A stretch of DNA of 14,423 nt from Akkermansiaceae bacterium (GCA_029288115.1 JARFPV010000153.1:1-14423); one strand, 5' to 3'. Counted from the first letter of the stretch, positions 1 through 7,917 are shown. Translations and numbers: made by a program. The notes: generated by a model from the sequence alone, not told the origin.

Positions 1-1032
1 GCTACCTCCTGGGAAACATGCCGCGAGTGCCTCTATGTGATCGACATCCTCGCGTAACGTTCCAGTCACTGTGGACACTAGGTGATAAACCTGCTCCAGC
101 TTCTCAAGCGCAAGCATATCCGCTACTCGAACCGTACCAAAATCACACACTTGACCAAGATCGTTGCGCTCCAGGTCAGTGATCATGACCAGCTCGGCAT
201 TTTCCTTTTCCGATTCTAACAAATCTTTGGCGAACGCACGGTCGCTCAATTCATCATCGCCCCTCGGTCTGGTCCCTTTGATCGGACGAGTCTCTATGCT
301 GCGTCCACTCATTCTTAAGAATGTCTCGGGCGATGACGAAAGGATCTCACGCCCCCCCAGGTCCATCCATGCGGCAAGGGGTGAGGGGCTTAGTTCACGC
401 AATTGATGGTAGAGAGAAAAAAGCGAACCGTCTCCACAAGTTGCGCGAAATCTTTGTGTTAGATTAACCTGGTAGATATCCCCTGCTGCAATGTATTCGT
501 GAATCCGCTTCACACCTTGCTCGTATTCCTCCTGCGTCATCGACGCATCAAAACCGCCAATCTGTGGAGGCACATCATCCTCTGCTGCTGCAGAAGAAAT
601 CTCATCCGCTAAAGCACCACACTGCCACCACTGGTTGCGGTCGTGCTGATACACAAGCATCTCGGGGTAGATTGCAAAACAGTAATCGCCTTCGTAATCC
701 ACCCAGCCACAGGCGGCACCCATCGGGAAACCAAACGAAGGTGAGTGAGTCTCAAATTCTTCCAGCTTGCTGCGCAGTTGGTCAAGATCCGCCTGATTGT
801 GAATCACACCCGTCAGGGTTTCCACGGGGCGCGCAGCAATGATGGAAATCGGGGCATGCGTACGTGACGGGAGGTTTCCAGAGCTATCAAAAAACACCAT
901 CCCTGGAAGGTGTCTGAGCGAGGCTGCGACCTCAGCGGGCTCCATGCAAATGTCCACCCGGCACGGCGGGCGGGCTTGATCTGGAATGTCTGGTGCAACA
1001 GGCATCTGGATACGAATGAAAAGGTAAACCAT
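1..1032 (-). CDS. pabB: Aminodeoxychorismate synthase component I (PabB), C-terminus cut by window edge
   Basis: This enzyme joins chorismate and ammonia to give 4-amino-4-deoxychorismate, the first step of p-aminobenzoate and folate synthesis, in the cytoplasm. The reading frame is open from the window edge up to an ATG at 1032 (344 codons; an in-frame stop lies at 1072-1074). Chorismate-binding motifs are clear: GDIYQVNLTQRF, SSSPETFLR, ETRPIKGTRPRG, ITDLERNDLG, VYHLVSTVTG and, at the edge, AACFPGGS. The Lys in PIKGT is the PabB hallmark; anthranilate synthase TrpE normally has Ala there, so PabB is preferred over TrpE. Roughly the last 100 residues are missing compared with the usual 450 or so. 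An alternative ATG lies at 1005; neither start has a Shine-Dalgarno sequence. The gene is divergent from the TPR protein gene. Whether PabA or a PabC lyase is adjacent lies outside the window. Confidence 0.93.
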   Translation of the reverse strand, partial: MVYLFIRIQMPVAPDIPDQARPPCRVDICMEPAEVAASLRHLPGMVFFDSSGNLPSRTHAPISIIAARPVETLTGVIHNQADLDQLRSKLEEFETHSPSFGFPMGAACGWVDYEGDYCFAIYPEMLVYQHDRNQWWQCGALADEISSAAAEDDVPPQIGGFDASMTQEEYEQGVKRIHEYIAAGDIYQVNLTQRFRATCGDGSLFSLYHQLRELSPSPLAAWMDLGGREILSSSPETFLRMSGRSIETRPIKGTRPRGDDELSDRAFAKDLLESEKENAELVMITDLERNDLGQVCDFGTVRVADMLALEKLEQVYHLVSTVTGTLREDVDHIEALAACFPGGS

Positions 1033-1143
1033 CTCATGCGCAAGTGTAGATTCTCCATAGAGGTAAACGCATCACCGCACTTCACGTCTTCTCTTTCCTG
1101 CATTGACAGCAGACCCATTGATTGTCAGCCTCTTAGAACACCT
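1033..1143. other. Intergenic region between divergent pabB and the TPR protein gene
   Basis: This 111-bp gap must carry the promoters of both genes. A TTGACA sits at 1103-1108 on the plus strand but has no -10 box at a suitable distance; a 5-bp inverted repeat (TGACA 1104-1108, TGTCA 1123-1127) surrounds it. Neither is convincing on its own. Confidence 0.4.
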
Positions 1144-2316
1144 ATGAAAAACAAGATCGAGTCCTCTCAGGGAGGCGCGCAGGCACCACCACGCCACGCA
1201 CCACGCCCTACATTCACCATCGCCTGCTGGTTGATGGCATTGATTGCGTTCGCCCAGCTCATCAGTGTAGGCACAGCACTCACCGTTCGTCATGGCCAGC
1301 CTGAGGATAAAACAATCGCTACCTTGCCTCGGGTGACCACTCCGGTTGGGCCAATCCAGCCACGTAGCGTGGATCAGATTCTCCAGCGCTACGCCAACGA
1401 TACACCTGCCGAAAAACATGTAGCTGAACCACTTCGCGTCCCGGCCGTTGCTGCCACAGCGGCGCCTCGCATCGCTGCTGAAACTCCCCAGTACCCGACG
1501 ATTGCGGATCCACAAGTGGAGCGCCTTGTGCAGGAATCACGCAAGCTCCACATAGAAGGCGACATGATGCGCTCAATGCTCAAGCTCGATGAAGCAGGAC
1601 GCATCGACCCCGCTGAACCCGCGGTGATCTATCAGAAAGCATTGTTGTTTGAGGATATGGGCATATTCACCAAGGCAGCGGACCACTACCAGAAGATCCA
1701 GCAACTCGGTATACGCGCTGGAGTTTACTACCGACTCTCGGCTCGCAAACTCACTAAAGGGATGGACACTTGGAAAGCTAGACTTAACGAGATCGCCATC
1801 GGACCGATGAAGACAAGGCGCGCTGCCGACGGTAAGCAGGCAAGCTTCACCATCACCCTGCTCGCACGCCCCGATAAACCAATCGATGTTGAAGACGTCG
1901 AAGTACAGGTGCATTTCTATGACAAACTGACTAGTGGCGAGATTAAAAAAGCCCTTGAGCACTCACAATTCACCCGCAAGTGGGTGGGTAGCAAAGTGGA
2001 TTGGCGTGATGCCGGTAACGAGGAGACTTTGATCGTGGATTATACCATCCCCGAAGCTGATCTTGTGGATGATCATTTGCTGGGGCGCAGACAATTCTAC
2101 GGCTGTGTGGTTGAGCTACTGTACAAGGGGGAGATCATTGACCAGCAGGCATCACCGAGTCATCTCAACAGCGTCCACGGCACCAAGGTACGACCACTCA
2201 TCCCGAGTGAAGGGCCCGGCCCATGGCTGCCATCTGATGACGAAGGGCTGCTTCCGAGCAGGAATGGCCACGACTACGGAACCAACCCCGCTGTGCCTCC
2301 GTTGCCTTCCCGCTAG
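1144..2316 (+). CDS. Membrane-anchored TPR-like protein of unknown function
   Basis: I do not recognise a named family. The ATG at 1144 gives 390 residues; the frame stays open further upstream, but that would run over the start of divergent pabB and lacks protein-like composition. Residues 1-23 are basic and Pro-rich, 24-46 form one hydrophobic segment (signal anchor), 50-120 are Pro/Ala-rich linker, and 124-200 look like one or two tetratricopeptide units (for example EPAVIYQKALLFEDMG followed by AADHYQKI). Residues 217-360 are beta-rich with alternating hydrophobics, and the tail is rich in Pro, Gly and Ser. The likely topology is cytoplasmic N-terminus with the TPR and beta domains outside the membrane. 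It leads a run of four codirectional genes ending in a cell-wall amidase, with a 103-bp gap to the next gene, so a role as an envelope scaffold is possible but is inference only. Confidence 0.75.
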   Translation: MKNKIESSQGGAQAPPRHAPRPTFTIACWLMALIAFAQLISVGTALTVRHGQPEDKTIATLPRVTTPVGPIQPRSVDQILQRYANDTPAEKHVAEPLRVPAVAATAAPRIAAETPQYPTIADPQVERLVQESRKLHIEGDMMRSMLKLDEAGRIDPAEPAVIYQKALLFEDMGIFTKAADHYQKIQQLGIRAGVYYRLSARKLTKGMDTWKARLNEIAIGPMKTRRAADGKQASFTITLLARPDKPIDVEDVEVQVHFYDKLTSGEIKKALEHSQFTRKWVGSKVDWRDAGNEETLIVDYTIPEADLVDDHLLGRRQFYGCVVELLYKGEIIDQQASPSHLNSVHGTKVRPLIPSEGPGPWLPSDDEGLLPSRNGHDYGTNPAVPPLPSR

Positions 2317-2419
2317 TGTCCGCATTTGCATCCGTCTGCAAAAAAGTCATCACCTCGCTCCATTACCATTGCCAGAGGCTCTGAACACGCCCAACATGGC
2401 GCATGTCTAATTAGTCGTT

Positions 2420-3937
2420 ATGGCAAGTGAACAAGAGAGCAATATCCACACAGGCCTCCGGGTAAATGATTATCTGGTAGGCGAACTGCTTGCCCGCGGC
2501 ACCAACACGCTGCTGTGGCAAGCCACCCAGCAATCGGTTCAGCGAGAAGTAATTCTCTGTAGCGTCAGTGACAGCTTGACGGAGGATGAAAATCTTCGGG
2601 ATAACTTCATCAAGGACGTGCGCACGAAGGCATCTGTAGACCACCCACTGATCGGCTCCGTTTTGGAAGCCGTTGATGACGGGAAATATTGTTTTTTTGC
2701 ATTAGAAAAACTCAAAGGCCGGACCCTTGGCGACTTGCATGATGAAGGTGAGAGCGTCACACCCATCCAAGTGGTACGCGTCCTGCGAAACATTGCCAAC
2801 GCATGCCATTATCTTGAGGAGCACGGCACTGCCACACTTCCAATCACCCCACATGATATTTTTATCGATGACAGATTTCATTGCCGCGTCGCCAACATGG
2901 CCGTCAGCGGTGATATCGACCCCAGTGTATCAACCCAGGACAAGCAGCTCATAGGACAACTCTTCCACGATCTTTTGGAGCCCGGGCAACCCGGATCCAC
3001 CCGCACAGGATCACTGTTAAATTATATGGCAGATCTTGAACGCGAACAGCCGCTGAAATGGAAAAAAATCCACGACCTCGCCGATGAAGTGGAGCGACAA
3101 CTCGCAGAGCCTGCTGTCACGGAAAGCATTCAAAGCTCAACCATGCGAATGCCTCCAGCTGCGAGCCGCGCCTTGGTCAGCAAGACACTCACAGCCATCG
3201 CGGTAATCGCCGTCATTATGGGACTGGTCTACTATTTCAAAAATCGAAAAACACTGCCGCCGGCACGCACTCTACCAGACATGGTGCTAATCCCAGAGGG
3301 CAAGTATCCGGGGCCCGACGGATTCAATATCAAGCTACGCGAGTATTCGATCGACGCCCACGAGGTCACAATCAGTGAGTATGCCAAGTTTCTTGAAGCA
3401 CTCAGTCTTCTAAGCGAGAAAAACAGAACTGCGTTTCAGCATGAGGATCAGCCGGCAAATAAAACCTCACATGAACCGGACGACTGGTATTCCCTACACG
3501 AGGCCGCCAAAGAAGGGGGGCTCTGGAATAAACTGAAAGTGGATCTGAACTACCCTGTGGTGGGCATCGACTGGTGGGATGCCTACGCATATGCCGAGTG
3601 GAAAGGTCGGCGTCTCCCGACCAGAGAAGAATGGTATGCTGCGTGCACGTCAAGTGACAATCCCGAAGAACTCGAACCGAGTGGCTGGATGCCTGTCGAT
3701 CAAGCGGACAAAACCAAAAAAGCGATCTACGGACTGGCGGGTAACGTCAGCGAGTGGACCAGAAAACGCAGCCTCAACTCAGCCGATCCCAGCCAACCGG
3801 CGCGCTACGTTATTTGTGGAGCGTCGTATCTAAGACCTCGGTATGGCGTACGAGCCAGAGAATGGGTGGACGACCGTAGCCTGCGCAGGCCTGATCTTGG
3901 TTTCAGAACACTAAGTTCCTCCCCGCAGGAGAAGTGA
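2420..3937 (+). CDS. Pseudokinase-transmembrane-FGE/SUMF1-fold fusion protein
   Basis: The 505-residue protein has three parts. Residues 15-230 follow a Ser/Thr kinase pattern but have lost its catalytic residues: the glycine loop is LLARGTNTLLW, the ATP-binding Lys of the VALK-like motif is Cys47 (REVILCSV), HRD is replaced by Thr-Leu-Pro (139-141), the Asn of KPxN is Asp145, and DFG reads Asn-Met-Ala (159-161). Residues 254-272 are one membrane helix. Residues 286-498 are an FGE-sulfatase (SUMF1/EgtB/PvdO) domain: DMVLIPEG, IDAHEVTISEYAKFL, YPVVGIDWWDAYAYAEWKGRRLPTREEW as successive motifs, GLAGNVSEWT and PDLGFRT. The two copper-binding cysteines of true formylglycine-generating enzyme are absent (SYLRPRYGVRAR region). 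It is therefore probably a sensor or binding protein, not an enzyme. Kinase-plus-FGE architecture is known, from memory, in chlamydial Pkn1. Orientation would put the FGE fold outside the membrane. Confidence 0.88.
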   Translation: MASEQESNIHTGLRVNDYLVGELLARGTNTLLWQATQQSVQREVILCSVSDSLTEDENLRDNFIKDVRTKASVDHPLIGSVLEAVDDGKYCFFALEKLKGRTLGDLHDEGESVTPIQVVRVLRNIANACHYLEEHGTATLPITPHDIFIDDRFHCRVANMAVSGDIDPSVSTQDKQLIGQLFHDLLEPGQPGSTRTGSLLNYMADLEREQPLKWKKIHDLADEVERQLAEPAVTESIQSSTMRMPPAASRALVSKTLTAIAVIAVIMGLVYYFKNRKTLPPARTLPDMVLIPEGKYPGPDGFNIKLREYSIDAHEVTISEYAKFLEALSLLSEKNRTAFQHEDQPANKTSHEPDDWYSLHEAAKEGGLWNKLKVDLNYPVVGIDWWDAYAYAEWKGRRLPTREEWYAACTSSDNPEELEPSGWMPVDQADKTKKAIYGLAGNVSEWTRKRSLNSADPSQPARYVICGASYLRPRYGVRAREWVDDRSLRRPDLGFRTLSSSPQEK

Positions 3938-3944
3938 TGTGTGG

Positions 3945-3973
3945 TTGACGGCAAAGCCATAAATGCCTACTAC
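3945..3973 (+). promoter_or_regulatory. Weak sigma70-like promoter candidate before the secreted Ig-like gene
   Basis: TTGACG (3945-3950, five of six to the -35 consensus) is followed after 17 bp by TACTAC (3968-3973, three of six to the -10 consensus). The predicted start would lie about five bases before the ATG at 3985. The -10 match is poor, so this could be chance; it would give the secreted protein and the amidase their own promoter inside the four-gene run. Confidence 0.22.
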
Positions 3974-3984
3974 TAATTCTACCT

Positions 3985-4914
3985 ATGAATCCAAACACCT
4001 CAATCCCGATTAAACTCAGCGTCCTGCGCATGCGCGGCCTTCTTGGCTCTGCGATCATCGTGGCGACTGCGATCCTGATTTGTGCAGGATCCCATGTGCA
4101 CGCACAAATTGCCGTGTCACTGGAAATGAATAAGCAGAGCTACATCCTCAACGAACCTGTTTCGGCAACGATTCAGATCACCAATCATGCTGGGAGGCAA
4201 CTGGTTTTCCGTGGAAACAGCGCACGCCCATGGCTTAGCTTCCACCTCGTATCAAACGGCAAGGCTGTTCCTATTGCGCGCCGCATGAATTACAACGCGC
4301 TTGTGATACCAGCAGGCCAGACAGTATCGCGGAAAATCAATATCAACTCAACCTACTCACTGGGCCGCATGGGTAACTACACATGCACGGCCACCGTAAA
4401 TATGCCCGGGCCTACTCGCAACGGTTTCACCTCGAACCGAGATCATTTCACCGTCACTGGTGGGCGCACCGTCTGGGTGCAGCGTGCGGGAATCCCAAAA
4501 GCTCCTGGCGAAATCCGCGAGTATAAACTGATTACCTTCTCTGGCAACCGTGCACTTGAGCTCTTTGCCCAGGTTTCCTCGGCAAACTCGGGTCTGCACA
4601 TTGCCACGATACCGCTGGGAAAGGTTCTCACGATGCGCAGACCGACTGGCACACTGGACAGCGCCAATAACATGCACGCACTCTATCAGGTGAAACCGAG
4701 CCTATTTACACACGTCACAATTTCTCCGAATGGCAAAATACTCTCCGCGACTCACCACAAGCGGGGGAAATCTGGCAGCGACCCCAGGCTTTATCCACTG
4801 AACGGTGCTGTCGTTGTAGCAGGCGCCATTCCCTTCAGCCCGGAGGCCGAAGCAGCACAACTAAAAAAAATCCGCAACATTTCTGAACGCCCTGCATTTA
4901 TCTTTAGAAAGTAA
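3985..4914 (+). CDS. Secreted protein of unknown function with an N-terminal Ig-like domain
   Basis: This 309-residue protein belongs to no family I can name. A signal peptide is evident: a hydrophobic stretch from about residue 18 to 34, ending in SHVHA before QIAVSL, giving cleavage near residue 40. A second ATG at codon 16 would give a more typical signal peptide length. Residues 42-155 read as a beta-sandwich of Ig or BsuPI-like type (LNEPVSATIQITNHAG, then RQLVFRG, LVIPAGQTVS, MGNYTCTATV), the pattern of extracellular adhesion or inhibitor domains. Residues 165-290 form a second beta-rich segment with no cysteine pairs or catalytic motif visible. It lies 47 bp after the pseudokinase-FGE gene and 36 bp before the amidase gene, so cotranscription is likely. 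It is probably periplasmic or exported. Function should be left as unknown. Confidence 0.8.
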   Translation: MNPNTSIPIKLSVLRMRGLLGSAIIVATAILICAGSHVHAQIAVSLEMNKQSYILNEPVSATIQITNHAGRQLVFRGNSARPWLSFHLVSNGKAVPIARRMNYNALVIPAGQTVSRKININSTYSLGRMGNYTCTATVNMPGPTRNGFTSNRDHFTVTGGRTVWVQRAGIPKAPGEIREYKLITFSGNRALELFAQVSSANSGLHIATIPLGKVLTMRRPTGTLDSANNMHALYQVKPSLFTHVTISPNGKILSATHHKRGKSGSDPRLYPLNGAVVVAGAIPFSPEAEAAQLKKIRNISERPAFIFRK

Positions 4915-4950
4915 CCGATTTTCACGAAAGACCCGCGCCCCACCCGTCGC

Positions 4951-5565
4951 ATGATTCACCGAACAACGCACAAGTTCCTTCTTCCACTCGTCATTTTGCT
5001 CACCGTTCTTACAGGAATGGCAGAGGCGAAGTATTTCCGCTATGTGGTCATCGATCCAGGACACGGCGGACATGACAGGGGTGGTCATGATGGTAAGGTC
5101 TATGAGAAACATCTGGCGCTCGATACTGCACTACGACTGGAGTATCTTCTCAAACAACGTGGTATCCGTACCAAGATGACGCGACGCAGTGATGTATTCA
5201 TCTCGCTACCGGGTCGTGTCGCCTTCGGAAAACGCTATAGCAAGTCGATCTTCGTCAGTATTCACTTCAACCACGCATGGAGAAAAGAGGCAAGTGGACT
5301 AGAGACCTTCTACTATGGGGCGGAGGGCAAAAAACTTGCCAACTACGTGCAACAGGGCATCACGAGTAAATTGAGAACCCCGAATCGCGGGGCCAAGTTC
5401 GCCCGCTTTTATGTCATCCGCAATGCGACAAACCCAGCAATCCTCGTCGAGGGCGGCTTCGTATCCAACAAGCGGGAACGGGAGCGGATGAAAAAAGCGT
5501 GGTTTCGCCAGTCGCTTGCCGAAGGAATCGCCGAGGGAATTGTGAAGTACAAGCGAAGCTGGTAG
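4951..5565 (+). CDS. Secreted N-acetylmuramoyl-L-alanine amidase (Amidase_3)
   Basis: The enzyme cleaves the amide bond between N-acetylmuramic acid and the L-alanine of the stem peptide in peptidoglycan, in the periplasm. Residues 1-26 are a signal peptide with a basic start, a hydrophobic core (FLLPLVILLTVLTG) and an AEA cleavage site. The rest is an almost bare zinc amidase domain: His38 in VVIDPGHGG, Glu52 in VYEKHLALD and His105 in SIHFNHA are the zinc ligands, and Glu167 in ILVEGGFVSN is the catalytic acid. At 204 residues it lacks the AMIN, LysM or SH3 targeting domains that many AmiC/CwlD-type enzymes carry, so targeting or activation may depend on a partner, possibly from the upstream genes. 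It ends the plus-strand run and faces lpxA tail-to-tail. No terminator with a T-run is visible in the 39-bp gap. The start has no Shine-Dalgarno sequence. Confidence 0.93.
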   Translation: MIHRTTHKFLLPLVILLTVLTGMAEAKYFRYVVIDPGHGGHDRGGHDGKVYEKHLALDTALRLEYLLKQRGIRTKMTRRSDVFISLPGRVAFGKRYSKSIFVSIHFNHAWRKEASGLETFYYGAEGKKLANYVQQGITSKLRTPNRGAKFARFYVIRNATNPAILVEGGFVSNKRERERMKKAWFRQSLAEGIAEGIVKYKRSW

Positions 5566-5604
5566 ATAGCTTATCCTTCAATCGCGTGACCTCGCGACCG
5601 ATCA

Positions 5605-6384
5605 TCAAGTGCGTTGCATGAGTCCCTTACGTGATGCGTGCCGTGCCGAGTGCAGGAGCAACTTAGCCACATCCGTCCAAGACGTCTCATCTGCGACAGC
5701 CAGTGCCTCGGTGATGTTTCCTCCACTGCGGAATAAGAGGTTGTAGGCGCGTTTGATATCGGATCGTTCCTCCGGGGTGAAGCCACCACGGCGCAGACCG
5801 ATTACATTCAGGCCGGCCAGTTCGTTACGCCCATGAGCCATGCAGAACGGTGGAACATCGCGGCTAACTACAGCATTTCCCTGAACGATGGAATAGGACC
5901 CGATGTGTACGAACTGGTGAAATCCTCCACCACCACCAAGAAAAATATGGTCGCCCATCTTGATGTGGCCTGCAAGCAAGACGTTATTGGCCAGATTGTT
6001 ATGACTGCCCATCTTCACGTCATGAGCGAGGTGGACACCGGTCATCAGGAAATTCTTATCGGCCACCGTGGTGCTCTCCCCCTCATGGATACTGCGGTGG
6101 ATTGTAACGTATTCGCGGATGCTGTTGTTAGATCCAATCACGACGCTGCTGTCAGTTTTAGGATCAAATCCAATCGACTGTGGCTCAGCCCCGATGATGC
6201 TACCGTAACCAACGCTATTGCCCTCACCCATGACGGTGCATCCGGTGATCCACGCCTGGGCACCAATTGAGCACCCCGCTCCGATCTTGACTCCTGCATC
6301 AATGATAGCAAAGGCGCCCACGGACACGTCATCAGCGAGCTCAGCTTGCTCGCTTACTATGGCACTCGGATGGATCTCAGGCAT
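5605..6384 (-). CDS. lpxA: UDP-N-acetylglucosamine acyltransferase LpxA
   Basis: LpxA transfers a 3-hydroxyacyl chain from acyl carrier protein to the 3-OH of UDP-GlcNAc, the first step of lipid A synthesis, in the cytoplasm. The 259-residue length matches E. coli LpxA (262). Residues 3-180 are a left-handed beta-helix of hexapeptide repeats (IHPSAIV, SVGAFAII, KIGAGCSIG, VVIGSNNSI). The catalytic His is His121 in GVHLAHDVKMGS; His118, His140 (LLAGH) and His156 (GFHQF) match the other conserved histidines. The C-terminal helical domain starts with NVIGLRRGGF and contains the FRSG signature. Gly169 occupies the place of E. coli Gly173, which sets the ruler for long (C14) chains, so a long hydroxyacyl donor is likely (inference). 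It lies alone, without lpxB, lpxD or fabZ, 72 bp after the sulfatase gene. Confidence 0.96.
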   Translation of the reverse strand: MPEIHPSAIVSEQAELADDVSVGAFAIIDAGVKIGAGCSIGAQAWITGCTVMGEGNSVGYGSIIGAEPQSIGFDPKTDSSVVIGSNNSIREYVTIHRSIHEGESTTVADKNFLMTGVHLAHDVKMGSHNNLANNVLLAGHIKMGDHIFLGGGGGFHQFVHIGSYSIVQGNAVVSRDVPPFCMAHGRNELAGLNVIGLRRGGFTPEERSDIKRAYNLLFRSGGNITEALAVADETSWTDVAKLLLHSARHASRKGLMQRT

Positions 6385-6456
6385 GGCTGTATGCTAACGA
6401 GTATCTCGATGATCTCCAATGCTAAACGTGCCATCGGCTGTGAAAATCGACGCCCG

Positions 6457-7917
6457 CTATTTCGTGGCGTGTTTATCTGCTGTTGGCACAGGGAAATCAG
6501 GTTCTACAGTGCGTGTATCAAGCCACAATTTTTCAAGTCGCTGAATGGTTTTGGAATGGTTTTCTGCAAGATTATTTTCCTCGTTCGGATCGGCTTCCAG
6601 ATCGTAGAGTTCCCACGGTGAGGGTCCGTTCTTGCTTTTCAGCCCACGGCGCAGAGCCTTCCACTTACCGTCACGGATGGCAATGATACCGCCGTAGCCA
6701 TTGAACTCCCAGATCATCGGCTCATGACGCTTAGGCAGATCCCCACCTTCAAGAACAGGAACCAGTGACACACCATCGGTTTTTTCCTGGGTAATATCCA
6801 CCTGAGCAATCTGGGCGAGCGTAGGAAACCAATCTGGAAAATAGCTTGCTGCATTCGTTGTGCTGCCAGGCTTCACCTTGTCTGGCCACCTCACAATAGT
6901 CGGCACGCGGATGCCACCCTCGTAGCAACTTCCCTTGAGCCCGCGCAGGCCACCCGCAGAATTAAAAAAGCCGGTATCCACACCACCAACGTCATGGGTC
7001 GGGCCGTTGTCTGAGGTAAAGATGACGATCGTATTTTCTTCAAGACCATGCTTCTTCAGCCGTGCAAGAACCGCACCGACGTGCTCATCGAGGTCGGAGA
7101 TCATCGCGGCGTATCCGGCTCGTGGACGCGGGTGGGGAATATAGCCGCGGTTCCCACGGTAAGGTTCCTTGTCCCATTCCTTCGGGTACTTGTCCACCCA
7201 CTCCTGTGGTGGATGCATGGAAACATGGGGCTCGACGAAGGGGAGGTAGAGAAAAAACGGCTTGTCTTTATTCGCGTCGATAAACTTCAAGCTCTCACCC
7301 AGGATCAGATCGGGTGCGTAATTCTCGTCACGATAATCGTCTGCTTTCACTTCACCCTCGAGTTTTTTGCTATGCCCCTTGATTGGGTTTTTGTTGATCT
7401 GAATTTTTTCCCCATCGCTATCGAGATACGGCGGATAGAAGCTGTGTGCATTGCGCTGGCAAATGTAGCCGAAGTAACGGTCAAATCCCTGCTTGTTGGG
7501 ATCGCCGGTAGAACCAGCAGGTCCGAGACCCCATTTTCCGAACGCGCCCGTAGCGTATCCCGCTTTCTTAAGAACCTCAGCAATCGTCACTACATCCTCA
7601 GTAATCGGCCATTGCGCAGGAAATTGCTTCCCATTTCCCGAGTCACGGTTGCCCCGGATCTCGGAATGAGCGAGGTGCTTACCGGTCATCAGCACACAAC
7701 GTGCAGGCGCACAAACGGGCGCCCCGGTGTAGTGCTGCGTGAATTTCATGCCTTCCTTTGCCAGGTGATCAAGAACAGGCGTATTGATCTTTTCCTGCCC
7801 ATAGCATCCCAATTCTCCGTACCCTAGATCGTCGGCAAGGATGAACACAATGTTTGGAGGATTTGCTTCACAAGTAAGAGCCAATAAAAGTGAGACAAGG
7901 AGAGATAGATACTTCAT
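6457..7917 (-). CDS. Secreted Cys-type sulfatase (arylsulfatase family)
   Basis: A 486-residue S1-type sulfatase that would hydrolyse a sulfate ester outside the cytoplasm. The N-terminus is a signal peptide (LSLLVSLLLALT core, cleavage near Ala18; a lipobox at Cys16 is possible but poor). Family motifs are in order: metal-binding ADDLGYG (Asp29, Asp30), the formylglycine motif Cys69-Ala-Pro-Ala-Arg73 followed by CVLMTGKH, GKWGLG (Lys128), EPHVSMHPP (His231), the metal pair Asp303-Asn304 in FTSDNGP, and Lys328 in LKGSCYEGGIRVP. All active-site positions look intact. Cys69 must be oxidised to formylglycine by a dedicated maturase that is not in this window. The substrate cannot be read from sequence; marine polysaccharide, mucin or glycosaminoglycan sulfate are typical for Verrucomicrobiota. 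It lies 33 bp after radC in the minus-strand run, and the gap contains an AT-rich patch (7922-7940) that may hold its own promoter. Confidence 0.95.
   Translation of the reverse strand: MKYLSLLVSLLLALTCEANPPNIVFILADDLGYGELGCYGQEKINTPVLDHLAKEGMKFTQHYTGAPVCAPARCVLMTGKHLAHSEIRGNRDSGNGKQFPAQWPITEDVVTIAEVLKKAGYATGAFGKWGLGPAGSTGDPNKQGFDRYFGYICQRNAHSFYPPYLDSDGEKIQINKNPIKGHSKKLEGEVKADDYRDENYAPDLILGESLKFIDANKDKPFFLYLPFVEPHVSMHPPQEWVDKYPKEWDKEPYRGNRGYIPHPRPRAGYAAMISDLDEHVGAVLARLKKHGLEENTIVIFTSDNGPTHDVGGVDTGFFNSAGGLRGLKGSCYEGGIRVPTIVRWPDKVKPGSTTNAASYFPDWFPTLAQIAQVDITQEKTDGVSLVPVLEGGDLPKRHEPMIWEFNGYGGIIAIRDGKWKALRRGLKSKNGPSPWELYDLEADPNEENNLAENHSKTIQRLEKLWLDTRTVEPDFPVPTADKHATK

Noticed and set aside
910..1143. 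Upstream extension of the TPR protein to 910
   Set aside because: It would run over the divergent pabB coding region, which has conserved early residues there; ATG at 1144 gives a normal signal anchor.
1072..1515. Minus-strand open frame of 147 codons opposite the start of the TPR protein gene
   Set aside because: Cys/Trp/Arg-rich translation without motif; the plus-strand frame has a credible membrane anchor and TPR pattern.
2420..3937. FGE-fold domain as a variable protein of a diversity-generating retroelement
   Set aside because: No reverse transcriptase and no template/variable repeat pair is visible in the window.
5582..5597. Small hairpin TCGCG-N6-CGCGA between the amidase and lpxA genes
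   Set aside because: Only 5 bp of stem and no T-run on either strand; not a credible intrinsic terminator.
5833..6270. Plus-strand open frame of 145 codons opposite lpxA
   Set aside because: Antisense shadow of a clear LpxA with all conserved histidines.
7048..7827. Plus-strand open frame of 259 codons opposite the sulfatase gene
   Set aside because: Lies wholly antisense to a sulfatase whose active-site motifs are intact; no domain or signal is recognisable in the translation.
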